From Methylocystis sp. (lineage in GTDB: Bacteria > Pseudomonadota > Alphaproteobacteria > Rhizobiales > Beijerinckiaceae), in contig NZ_JAKFWS010000012.1 of assembly GCF_021731785.1 (NCBI RefSeq), positions 62,001 through 126,000 of the forward strand: 64,000 bases of DNA. The letters run 5' to 3'. How positions within the stretch are numbered: the first letter of the stretch is position 1; each line of letters begins with the position of its first letter. Positions 43,909 to 51,714 of the stretch are shown here, one piece after another. The position numbers were made by a program, and so were the translations under genes. The notes under the pieces were generated by a model. The model did no database searches, had not been told where the DNA came from, and was given only the letters and a program-made list of their open reading frames with translations.

Positions 43909-45444
43909 ATGGCGGCGGCCGCCACGCATTCACCGTTGGATTCCTCTTGCCGGAGCCGTAGCGCCTTTGCGCTCGACCGCGCGCTGCTCTACGATCTCGC
44001 CGATCTTGCGCTCACCGCCGCGCGGCAAAGCGGCGCCGACTACGCCGACCTCAGGATCGGCGAAACGCGGCGCGAATACGCCTTCGCCAAGGACGACCGG
44101 CTGGAGAGTTTCGACGAGCGCGCCTCGCAGGGGTTTGGCCTGCGCGTGCTGCTCGACGGCTGCTGGGGATTTTATGGCGCGCGCCGGCTCGATCCGCTCA
44201 GTCTGCGCAACGGCGTCGAGCGGGCGCTGGAGAACGCCCGCGCCGTGAAGCGGATACAATTCCAGCCGATCGAGCTCGAGCGCCTGCCCGCCCGTGAGGC
44301 CGAATGGATCATGCCCATGGGCGTCGACCCATTCGACGTGCCCCCTGGCGAAAAAGCCGACCTGCTGCTTTCGATCATCGCCAGCGCGCGCGATCATGGC
44401 GCGGATTTTTGTTCGGCGTCGCTCTCGGCGGCCTGCGAAGAGCGATTCTTCGCCAACAGCCTTGGCAGCCGAATTCATCAGACGCGCACGCGCGTCGCGC
44501 CGAACTTTCAAGCGACCGCCATCGATCGCGCGAGCGGCCGTTTCGCGACGCGCGACTGCCTTACGCCGGCGCGCGGGGCCGGCTGGGACTATGTCGTCGG
44601 CGCCGGCCTGATCGAGGAGGCCGCGCAGGCGGGCGAACAGGCGCGCGCGAAACTTGACGCCAAGACGGTGACGCCGGGCGATTACGACGTCGTAATCGAC
44701 CCGACGAATCTGTGGCTGACGATCCATGAGACCGTCGGCCATTCGACCGAACTCGATCGCGTGCTCGGCTGGGAGGCGAATTTCGCCGGAACGAGCTTCA
44801 TCAAACCCCATATGCTCAATGAATTGCGGTTCGGCTCGAAGCTGATGACGATCGTCGCCGACCGCGCCCAACCCGGCGCGCTCGCCACGATCGGCTATGA
44901 CGACGACGGGGCCCCTGCCGAGGCTGCCGAATTTTGCATCGTCGAAGAAGGCGTGTTTAAGAATTTCCAGATGGCGCTGGGACAGGCGCATCTCATCGGC
45001 CTGTCGCATTCGAACGGCTGCGCCTATGCGGACAGCCCGACGACGTTCCCGATTCAGCGCATGCCGAATATTTCTCTCAAGCCGAACCCTCAGAAATGCG
45101 CCTTCAATGATCTCATCAGCGACGTAGAGAATGGAATCTACGTCGTCGGGGCCGGCAGTTGGAGCATCGATCAGCAGCGCGACAATTTCCAGTTCGGCGG
45201 ACAGCTCTTTTATGAGATCAAGAACGGCAAGCTTGGCGCTCTGCTGCGCGATGGCGCCTATCAGGGGCGCACCACGCAATTCTGGAATTCTCTATCAGGC
45301 CTGTGCGACGCGAGCGCCTATCATCTCGACGGCACCTTCACCTGCGGCAAGGCCGAGCCAGTGCAGCTGGCTCCGGTCTCGCATGGCAGCCCACCGGCGC
45401 TCTTTCGCAACGTGCGCGTGCTGAATACGAGCGACGACGCATAG
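43909..45444 (+). CDS. TldD/PmbA-family metallopeptidase (TldD-like)
   Basis: A 511-residue TldD-like protein. The zinc motif is HETVGHSTELDRVLGWEANFAGTSF, an HExxxH form with further ligands downstream. TldD and TldE form a heterodimeric protease that cleaves unfolded peptides, finishes some peptide antibiotics (microcin B17) and degrades the antitoxin CcdA. The gene pair here is of the shorter, diverged type found outside enterobacteria. GGAG lies before ATG 43909. The second member follows after 3 bases. Confidence 0.88.
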   Translation: MAAAATHSPLDSSCRSRSAFALDRALLYDLADLALTAARQSGADYADLRIGETRREYAFAKDDRLESFDERASQGFGLRVLLDGCWGFYGARRLDPLSLRNGVERALENARAVKRIQFQPIELERLPAREAEWIMPMGVDPFDVPPGEKADLLLSIIASARDHGADFCSASLSAACEERFFANSLGSRIHQTRTRVAPNFQATAIDRASGRFATRDCLTPARGAGWDYVVGAGLIEEAAQAGEQARAKLDAKTVTPGDYDVVIDPTNLWLTIHETVGHSTELDRVLGWEANFAGTSFIKPHMLNELRFGSKLMTIVADRAQPGALATIGYDDDGAPAEAAEFCIVEEGVFKNFQMALGQAHLIGLSHSNGCAYADSPTTFPIQRMPNISLKPNPQKCAFNDLISDVENGIYVVGAGSWSIDQQRDNFQFGGQLFYEIKNGKLGALLRDGAYQGRTTQFWNSLSGLCDASAYHLDGTFTCGKAEPVQLAPVSHGSPPALFRNVRVLNTSDDA

Positions 45445-45447
45445 CGC

Positions 45448-46782
45448 ATGTTTCTTTCTTCAGACGACGCAAAGTCGATCGCCGACAAGGTTCTTGCGCG
45501 CTCCAAAGCCGACGCCTGCACCGTGCAGATTCAGGGCGGCTTGGACCACAGTCTGCGCTTCGCGCGCGGCGGCGCCACGACCAATCTTGCGAGCGCGGAA
45601 GCCAATCTGCGCATCTCGTCACATATTGGCGGGCGCATCGGCGCCTGCAGCATCTCCCGTTTCGACGACGAGGCGCTGGCGACCGCTGTCGCGCGCTCGG
45701 AAGAGATCGCGCGCATGTTGCCTGTTGATCCCGATTATGTCGGGCCGCTCGGCCCGCAGAATTACGGCTTCTCCAACCGCTATGACGAGGCGACCGCGAA
45801 CTTGCGCCTCGACGCGCTCGCCGACGCCTCGGCGCGGGTCATCGAGGAAGGCGCCCGAATCGGCGTCGACACCTTCGGCTGCGCGACGACCGCAAGGCGG
45901 TTCGGCGCCTTCGCCACAAGCGCAGGCCTCTTCGCCTATGAGCGGCGTAGCGAGATCGATTTATCAGCGACGGCGCGCAATCGCGCCGACGCCTGGTCGG
46001 GCTGGGCAGGCGCGCATCACTTCTTCGCCGATCGTCTCGACGCCGAACGAATCGCGCGCGTCGCTTGCGCCAAGGGCGCGCATGACGCAACCCCTGTCGA
46101 TCTCGAACCTGGCGCCTATACGGTGGTTCTCGAGCCGGACGCCACGGCCGAACTCGCCTTTTGGCTTATCAGAGCGATGGAGGCGCGCGCGGCGGACGAG
46201 GGCAGAAGCTTCTTTGCGCGTCCTGGCGGCGGCGCGCCGATCGGCGAAAAGCTGTTCGACGAAAAGCTCACGATCCGGGTCGATCCCGCCGATCCCTTGG
46301 CGCCGGAAGCCGCGGTCGGCTTCGAAGGCCTGCCGCATCGCGCCCGCGCCTTCGTTGAAAATGGCGTTGTTGCGACGCTCTATCGGTCGCGCGCCTGGGC
46401 GCAGAAGACGGGCGCTGAGCCAATTCCTTTCGCGCGCAACTTCGTGATGTCGGGCGGCGATGCTTCGATCGACGACATGGTCCGCTCGGTGCGGCGTGGC
46501 GTTCTGGTGACGAGGTTTTGGTACACCAATGTCGTCGAACCCAAGAGCCTGCTGCTCACCGGCCTCACGCGGGACGGTAATTTTCTCATCGAAAACGGGC
46601 GCATCGTCGCGCCGATGCGCAACATGCGCTTCAATCAGCGACTGGGCGAGCTCTTCGCCAACATTAAGGCGCTCGGTCCAACGCGCCGGACCTGGCGCGC
46701 GGCGGGCGAAGGCGGCGCGCCGGCGGCGCCGACGATGCTCGTCGAAGGCTTCAATTTCTCGTCGAAGTCGAGCGGGATATAG
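45448..46782 (+). CDS. TldD/PmbA-family protein (TldE-like)
   Basis: A 444-residue partner of the preceding protein. It shows the family pattern AIADKVLARSKADACTVQIQGG, GRIGACSISRFDDEALATAVARSEEIARM and the C-terminal LTGLTRDGNFLIENGRIVAPMRNMRFNQ. It has no HExxxH motif, as in TldE subunits, which are non-catalytic. It starts 3 bases after the TldD-like stop without its own clear ribosome binding site, so it is translationally coupled. Confidence 0.87.
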   Translation: MFLSSDDAKSIADKVLARSKADACTVQIQGGLDHSLRFARGGATTNLASAEANLRISSHIGGRIGACSISRFDDEALATAVARSEEIARMLPVDPDYVGPLGPQNYGFSNRYDEATANLRLDALADASARVIEEGARIGVDTFGCATTARRFGAFATSAGLFAYERRSEIDLSATARNRADAWSGWAGAHHFFADRLDAERIARVACAKGAHDATPVDLEPGAYTVVLEPDATAELAFWLIRAMEARAADEGRSFFARPGGGAPIGEKLFDEKLTIRVDPADPLAPEAAVGFEGLPHRARAFVENGVVATLYRSRAWAQKTGAEPIPFARNFVMSGGDASIDDMVRSVRRGVLVTRFWYTNVVEPKSLLLTGLTRDGNFLIENGRIVAPMRNMRFNQRLGELFANIKALGPTRRTWRAAGEGGAPAAPTMLVEGFNFSSKSSGI

Positions 46783-46808
46783 AAGGCGATCAGCATCTGA
46801 GGTTAAGC

Positions 46809-47561
46809 ATGGAAACGAAGGTCGACGAAATCGCTGAACGCATCTATCGCTTTTCGACTTTTGCGCCGGAGATCGCCGCCCCGGCCGGTTTCACCTTTAA
46901 CCAGTTCCTTATCGACGCGGATGAGCCGCTCCTTTTTCATTGCGGCCCACGTTCGCTGTTTCCGCTGGTATCGAAGACGTTCGGCGCGATCATGCCGATT
47001 GAGCGGCTGCGCTGGATTTCTTTCGGCCACGTCGAAGCCGATGAATGCGGCGCAATGAATCTCTGGCTCGCTGCTGCACCGCGGGCGCAAGTGGTTCACG
47101 GCCAAACGGCCTGCATGGTGTCGCTCAACGATCTCGCCGACCGGCCGCCGCGCGCGCTCGCCGACGGCGAGACCATGGACATCGGCGGAAGGCGCGCGCG
47201 CTACATCGATACGCCGCATGTTCCGCATGCGTGGGAATCGGGGCTGATCTATGAGGAGACCACCCGCACCCTCTTTTGCGGCGATCTCTTCACGCAGATC
47301 GGCCAAGGGCCGGCGCTCGTCACGGAAAGCGTGCTCGAAGCCGCGATTGCGGCGGAGGACGCATTTCAGGCCACCTCGCTGACGCCGGCGACAGGCCCGA
47401 CGATTCGCATGCTTGCGACGCTCGAGCCCCGTCGCCTCGCAGTGATGCACGGCTCGAGTTATGAGGGCGATTGCGCCGACCTTCTTTCGCGGCTCGCAGA
47501 TTATCTTGAAGCGGCGCTTGCAGCGAAAAGCGGCCATCAAAAAGGGAAGGGTATAATCTAG
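46809..47561 (+). CDS. Metallo-beta-lactamase-fold protein, flavodiiron/ODP-like
   Basis: A 250-residue metallo-hydrolase-fold protein. The metal motif is SFGHVEADECGAMNLW (H74-x-E76-x-D78-E79) followed by DTPHVPHAWE, LFCGDLFTQIG and the late AVMHGSS. The H-x-E-x-D form is that of the diiron centre of flavodiiron proteins and oxygen-binding diiron proteins (ODP), not the HxHxDH of hydrolases. It lacks a flavodoxin domain, so it may bind oxygen or NO rather than hydrolyse a substrate. GAGG lies ahead of the ATG, 26 bases after the TldE-like gene, so the three may be cotranscribed. Confidence 0.82.
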   Translation: METKVDEIAERIYRFSTFAPEIAAPAGFTFNQFLIDADEPLLFHCGPRSLFPLVSKTFGAIMPIERLRWISFGHVEADECGAMNLWLAAAPRAQVVHGQTACMVSLNDLADRPPRALADGETMDIGGRRARYIDTPHVPHAWESGLIYEETTRTLFCGDLFTQIGQGPALVTESVLEAAIAAEDAFQATSLTPATGPTIRMLATLEPRRLAVMHGSSYEGDCADLLSRLADYLEAALAAKSGHQKGKGII

Positions 47562-47574
47562 GTCCGCCGCACGT

Positions 47575-47597
47575 ACCCTCTCCTGAAAAGGAAGGGT
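47575..47597. terminator. Hairpin between convergent genes
   Basis: ACCCT-C-TCCT and AGGA-AGGGT pair with one bulged base around a GAAA loop. It lies in the 69-base gap between the MBL-fold gene and the convergent cytochrome gene. There is no T-run, so it is only a likely transcription end point. Confidence 0.4.
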
Positions 47598-47630
47598 CAG
47601 CGCCGAGCGCCGGGGCGGGTAAAATCTAAT

Positions 47631-48632
47631 TCACCGCCCGCTGTTTGGATTGCGCACTTCCCCCCTTTCCTTCTCGATTTCCTTCAGCTTCGCGCGAATT
47701 GGCCCATAAGGCCCAAATTTATGCTGCTGCTCAGAAAAGCCGTCGGCGTAGGGACCGTAAGGCGTATCGATCGGCTTTTTCAAAAGGTCGGGAAAATCCT
47801 TTTCCAACCCGGCGCGATGCGGCCGCGGCTTTGAGATCATCAGCGCCGCGACGTCCCAAGCCTCTTCTGGCAAGAGCCGTGGATGCAGATAATCGACGCC
47901 GTCCGGCATGTTGGAATGGATGAAATTCGCCGCCGTGATCAGCCGCGCCATGCCGGCGCCGTCGTTGAAACTGTCCGATCCCCAGAGCGGCGGAAAGGCG
48001 TAGCCGGCGCCATGACCGGGTAGGCTGTTCTGCACGCCGGCGCCGTCGACGTTATGGCAGCCGATGCAGCGCGACTGGTAGATGTCGCGTCCGCGCGCGG
48101 GAGCCGCGGCGCGATCGAGTTCCGGCATCGTTCCAGCGCCGAGTCCCGAAAGCTTCTCATCCTTGCGCACGCCCTTCGACAGAAACTGGATATAGGCGAC
48201 GATGGCGCGCATCGGTTCGGAAGACGCCGGCAAAGGCCGGCCGTTCATGCTGCGCGTCATGCAGGAGTTGATGCGCTCCTGTAGCGTGATCTCGGCGCCC
48301 GTGCGCGCGCTATAGGCGGGAAAGTCCTCGGCGAGCCCAAAGAGCGGCAGGCCGAATTTCTTCACGCCGGCATCGAGATGGCAGTTGCCGCAGGCAAGAT
48401 TATTGCCCGCAAAGCGCTGCGCGGGGTCGGGCATGTCCGGACCGATATGGGAGTATGTCGCGGTGATGAGATCGCGCCCCTTGCGGATGAGCCGGCTGCG
48501 GGCGTCGTAGGGAAGAGCGTCGACTTGCGGAACCGACCAGAACGTCGGGCTCGATGCGCCGATCTCTTCGGCGGCGACGATTGTCGTGAGTGAAAGCGCG
48601 AAGAGCGCGCCGCCAATATGCGCGTTGCGCAT
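47631..48632 (-). CDS. tsdA: Dihaem c-type cytochrome, thiosulfate dehydrogenase (TsdA)-like
   Basis: A 333-residue exported cytochrome with a signal peptide and two haem sites, CGNCH (C81-H85) and CIGCH (C189-H193). The block NNLACGNCHLDAGVKKFGLPLFGL, ERINSCMTRSMNGRPLP and MPDGVDYLHP matches TsdA, which oxidises thiosulfate to tetrathionate in the periplasm. C124 in INSCMTRSMNG fits the unusual cysteine axial ligand of haem 1 known from TsdA. The start lies 4 bases after the dCTP deaminase gene. The activity is inferred from motifs; other dihaem cytochromes cannot be excluded. Confidence 0.82.
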   Translation of the reverse strand: MRNAHIGGALFALSLTTIVAAEEIGASSPTFWSVPQVDALPYDARSRLIRKGRDLITATYSHIGPDMPDPAQRFAGNNLACGNCHLDAGVKKFGLPLFGLAEDFPAYSARTGAEITLQERINSCMTRSMNGRPLPASSEPMRAIVAYIQFLSKGVRKDEKLSGLGAGTMPELDRAAAPARGRDIYQSRCIGCHNVDGAGVQNSLPGHGAGYAFPPLWGSDSFNDGAGMARLITAANFIHSNMPDGVDYLHPRLLPEEAWDVAALMISKPRPHRAGLEKDFPDLLKKPIDTPYGPYADGFSEQQHKFGPYGPIRAKLKEIEKERGEVRNPNSGR

Positions 48633-48636
48633 CAGA

Positions 48637-49794
48637 TCACTCCATCATGAAATGTTTCGAGAGCTTGAGCCCCTGCCCCTGATAATTCGATACGCCGCTT
48701 TGGCCGTAAAGCGCCTCTGGGGTTTCGGCCATACGTTCATAGACGAGGCGGCCGATGAACTGGCCGTCTTCGAGGATGAAGGGCACTTCACGCGAGCGGA
48801 CTTCAAGAACGGCGCGGGCGCACGGTCGCCCGTCCGCGCCGGCGCCGAAGCCTGGATCGAAGAAACCGGCGTAATGCACCCGAAACTCGCCGATCGCAGC
48901 GTCCATCGGCGCCATTTCGGCGGCGAGATCGGGCGGAATGGCAAGTCGCTCACGGGACGCGAGAATGTAGAAGTCGCCGGGATCGAGGATCAGCCTTCCG
49001 TCGCGCGACGGCAAGCGGTCCCAGTAGTCGTCGATGCGATAGGCGCCGATGCGATCTACATCGATCACGTCGGTGTGCTTCTGCGCGCGATAGCCGATGA
49101 CGCCGCCGAAGGCGTCCGCGTCGAGCGCAACACGCAGCACGACGCCGTCGCGCAGATTGAGCGGGCCGTCGACGAGCGGCGACTTCTTGTGCAAAGCCGC
49201 TAGCGCCGCATCGCCCAACGCGCCGCTTAGAGTTTCGCCGGGCGCTTGGCCGCGAAAACGCAATTGATTGAGCCGCGACCCCATGCGCGCGCGCACCGAA
49301 AAGCTGCGCGGCGATACTTCCGCGTAGAGCGGCCCGCAATATCCGGTCGCGACCTCGTCGAAGCGGTCGCCGCGATCCGTGATCAGCCGCGTGAAAATGT
49401 CGAGACGCCCCGTCGAGCTTTTCGGATTGGCGGCGCCGACGACAGAATCATCAAGCGCGAGGCTTTCCATCAGCGGCACGACATAGAAGCAGCCGCGCTC
49501 GAGAATGGCGCCCTCGCCCTCCAGCGACATCTCGTCATATTTCAGCGCGGAGAGGAGTTCGTCGACGCTGCGATGCTTGCCGGGCAGAAAGCTCGCGCGC
49601 ACGCGGTAAGCCTTGGCGCCGAGCCGCAGATCGAGACTGGCCGGCTGAATCTGCCCATGCGCCAAAGGCGCCACAAGGCGGATTTGGCCGGCGTCGGCCA
49701 TCGCCTGAATCTGCCGGCTGGAGAGCACGCCGGCGGCGGCCGTGACGAGAGTTTGATTCGCGCGATCTTCGATTGGCGCGGCGGGCGCGTTCAT
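48637..49794 (-). CDS. dcd: 2'-deoxycytidine 5'-triphosphate deaminase (long form)
   Basis: A 385-residue protein of the Dcd/dUTPase fold. It makes dUTP from dCTP for dTMP synthesis. It is roughly twice the usual Dcd length and holds two related halves: VAPLAHGQIQPASLDLRLGAKAYRV with VGAANPKSSTGRLDIFTRLITD in the first, and DPGDFYILASRERLAIPPDLAAEM with FRVHYAGFFDPGF in the second. This long form is usual in Rhizobiales. It is cotranscribed with the cytochrome gene. The gene symbol is by function. Confidence 0.85.
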   Translation of the reverse strand: MNAPAAPIEDRANQTLVTAAAGVLSSRQIQAMADAGQIRLVAPLAHGQIQPASLDLRLGAKAYRVRASFLPGKHRSVDELLSALKYDEMSLEGEGAILERGCFYVVPLMESLALDDSVVGAANPKSSTGRLDIFTRLITDRGDRFDEVATGYCGPLYAEVSPRSFSVRARMGSRLNQLRFRGQAPGETLSGALGDAALAALHKKSPLVDGPLNLRDGVVLRVALDADAFGGVIGYRAQKHTDVIDVDRIGAYRIDDYWDRLPSRDGRLILDPGDFYILASRERLAIPPDLAAEMAPMDAAIGEFRVHYAGFFDPGFGAGADGRPCARAVLEVRSREVPFILEDGQFIGRLVYERMAETPEALYGQSGVSNYQGQGLKLSKHFMME

Positions 49795-49963
49795 TTTTGT
49801 CCTAGCCGTGTTTCGTGAAATGGCGGGAGCTTACTCCGCAATCGACAAGCCTAAAAGCATAACGATCATTCATTCGCATGACGCGCCCTGTGCGCGAAGC
49901 GCGCAACATCATTTCAAACGAGCGTGATTACCGTTCGATTTCTAACTTTCGGGAGGCAGCATT

Positions 49964-51457
49964 ATGCGCGATTACGTAATGCTTTGGAACGCAGTCGCTT
50001 TGGAGATGAATCGGCGCGATCACACGGGCAGGATGAACGCTAAGAACAACCGCGGTCCAACGGCAAGTTCTCGCGCCCTGGCCATCATTCACCTAGCGAT
50101 GCATGACGCTTTTTTCGGGCTGACCGGGCGGCCGCCGATTGGCTCGGCGCTCGCAGGTTTGTCCGGCGCGATCAACGCATATTCCAATGTCGCGCCACAC
50201 GCTCCCCAGCCGTGGAGCGCCGACAATGAAGGCGCAGCCGTTTCTGGCGCCGCAGCCGCGACATTGACCGCGCTTTACCCCGATTTCCGCACGCTCGTGG
50301 ACGACATGTTGCGAGGATTTCAGTTCGGCGCCGGCAATCCCGCTTTCGACTTCGGCTTCAAGGTCGGCGCATCGATTGTGGCGGCCCGCAAAAACGATGG
50401 ATCGGCAGATTCCGGCGGGGTCGATCCAATCGACGCCTATTGGCGCCATCGCGAAGATCCCACCGATTTCACCCAGGGGCTGCTCGGACCGAAATGGGGC
50501 GCCGTCACGCTCTTCTCGGCGGCCGCGATCCCGCCGCAGGCCGCGCATCCCGTGCCGCGCGCGGCCGCATATAACAAAGCGCATGATGAAGTCCGCGTGA
50601 AGGGTAGTAAGACTCCGACCCCCGGCACGCCAGGCGTCACCATAAGTCAGCGCTCGCCTTTTGAAACGATCGTCGGCCTTTACTGGGCCTACGACGGCGC
50701 TTCGCAGATCGGCACGCCTCCGCGACTTTATAACCAGATCGTGCGCGACATCATCGCGCGCAATATCACCGGATCGGATCGTGCGGCCGCATCGGCGCGC
50801 CTACTGGCGCTGATCAATGTCGCGATGGGCGATGCAGGCATAGCCGCCTGGTATTGGAAGTATCGCTATCAGTTTTGGCGGCCCATCCTCGGCATCCGTG
50901 AATATGATAATAGTTTCTGGTACAACAGAGACATTGTTTCATATCACCTCCATCGGCGTTGTGATCCTTGGTGGCTTCCGCTCGGCGCGCCCCGGACCAA
51001 TGAGCCCGGAAAGCGCAGTTTCACGCCGCCGTTCCCCGCCTATCCTTCTGGGCATGCGACGTTTGGCGCGGCCTGTTTCGAAATTACCCGCAGGTTTTTT
51101 GGCGTGGCCCCGACCGCGGCCGACAATCTCGCTTTCAACCTTGTATCCGACGAGCTTGACGGACGCGCCATAAACGAAGATGGCGCGTATCGCGCGCTCC
51201 ACCGGCGCCACTATGACTCGCTGCTGCAAGCGATGTTCGACAACTCCGTGAGCCGGGTCTACCTGGGCGTTCACTGGCGCTTCGACGGCATTGACGAAAG
51301 CGTCGCGAACCCGAGCGACATTCTCACGGATTCGTCCAATGTAGGCGGCGTGCCGATCGGCCGGGCGATCGCAAAGAACATCTTCGAGAACGGAATGACG
51401 AAGAGCGCCGCTGCGCAAGGGGTGGTGACGCCGATCAATCTGCCGGCCGTTCCTTAG
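49964..51457 (+). CDS. Vanadium-dependent haloperoxidase
   Basis: A 497-residue protein of the vanadium haloperoxidase/acid phosphatase (PAP2) superfamily. The vanadate pocket is complete: K299 and R306 (KYRYQFWRP, 7 apart as in chloroperoxidase), YPSGH (S362, G363, H364) and R431 with H437 (RVYLGVHWRFDG). It could oxidise halides with H2O2; which halide is not clear. The N terminus (MRDYVMLWNAVALEMNRRDHTG) has no signal peptide. GGGAGG precedes the ATG, and the gene is transcribed away from dcd. I see no partner gene. Confidence 0.9.
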   Translation: MRDYVMLWNAVALEMNRRDHTGRMNAKNNRGPTASSRALAIIHLAMHDAFFGLTGRPPIGSALAGLSGAINAYSNVAPHAPQPWSADNEGAAVSGAAAATLTALYPDFRTLVDDMLRGFQFGAGNPAFDFGFKVGASIVAARKNDGSADSGGVDPIDAYWRHREDPTDFTQGLLGPKWGAVTLFSAAAIPPQAAHPVPRAAAYNKAHDEVRVKGSKTPTPGTPGVTISQRSPFETIVGLYWAYDGASQIGTPPRLYNQIVRDIIARNITGSDRAAASARLLALINVAMGDAGIAAWYWKYRYQFWRPILGIREYDNSFWYNRDIVSYHLHRRCDPWWLPLGAPRTNEPGKRSFTPPFPAYPSGHATFGAACFEITRRFFGVAPTAADNLAFNLVSDELDGRAINEDGAYRALHRRHYDSLLQAMFDNSVSRVYLGVHWRFDGIDESVANPSDILTDSSNVGGVPIGRAIAKNIFENGMTKSAAAQGVVTPINLPAVP

Positions 51458-51530
51458 CTGCGCAAAAACGAAGTGGCGTCGCTCGCGGCGCCACATCCTT
51501 CCTCTTAGGAGGGGTCGGTCGGGCTGTCTG

Positions 51531-51559
51531 TTGACAGAGTCCGGCCGATCGGCAATTTT
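51531..51559 (+). promoter_or_regulatory. metZ: Predicted metZ promoter
   Basis: TTGACA (51531-51536) is followed after 17 bases by AATTTT (51554-51559). Transcription from here would begin right at the SAM-II riboswitch, which is the expected arrangement. The -35 box is perfect, the -10 box weak. Confidence 0.5.
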
Positions 51560-51566
51560 GCGGATC

Positions 51567-51622
51567 GACGTGGTTATTTGAGCCGGCCGGCTTGCCGCCA
51601 CGAAAAACAACGCGCTAAAAGG
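51567..51622 (+). ncRNA. SAM-II riboswitch in the metZ leader
   Basis: The core follows the SAM-II consensus: CGTGG (51569-51573) pairs with CCACG (51598-51602), enclosing ATTTG, the GCCGGCCGGCTTGC segment, and after the stem AAACAA-type spacer then GCTAAAA (51614-51620), the 3' strand of the pseudoknot. SAM-II elements are known from alphaproteobacterial metA, metC and metZ leaders. Binding of S-adenosylmethionine is expected to turn metZ off. A terminator follows directly. I compared the sequence with the remembered consensus, not a covariance model. Confidence 0.88.
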
Positions 51623-51623
51623 C

Positions 51624-51652
51624 CGGGTCTCCCCAAGGAAACCCCGCTTTTT
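51624..51652 (+). terminator. Terminator following the SAM-II riboswitch
   Basis: CGGGTCTCC (51624-51632) pairs with GGAAACCCCG (51637-51646), with one mismatch and one bulge, around CCAA. CTTTTT follows. It lies between the riboswitch and metZ, so the switch may work by transcription termination. GGCCGG at its start could pair with the riboswitch's CCGGCC segment to form the competing structure. Confidence 0.65.
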
Positions 51653-51714
51653 GCGCAGCTGCGCCATTCGGCGCGCATCAAGGGAATGGCGCGACTGCGC
51701 CCAAGGGAGAACCA

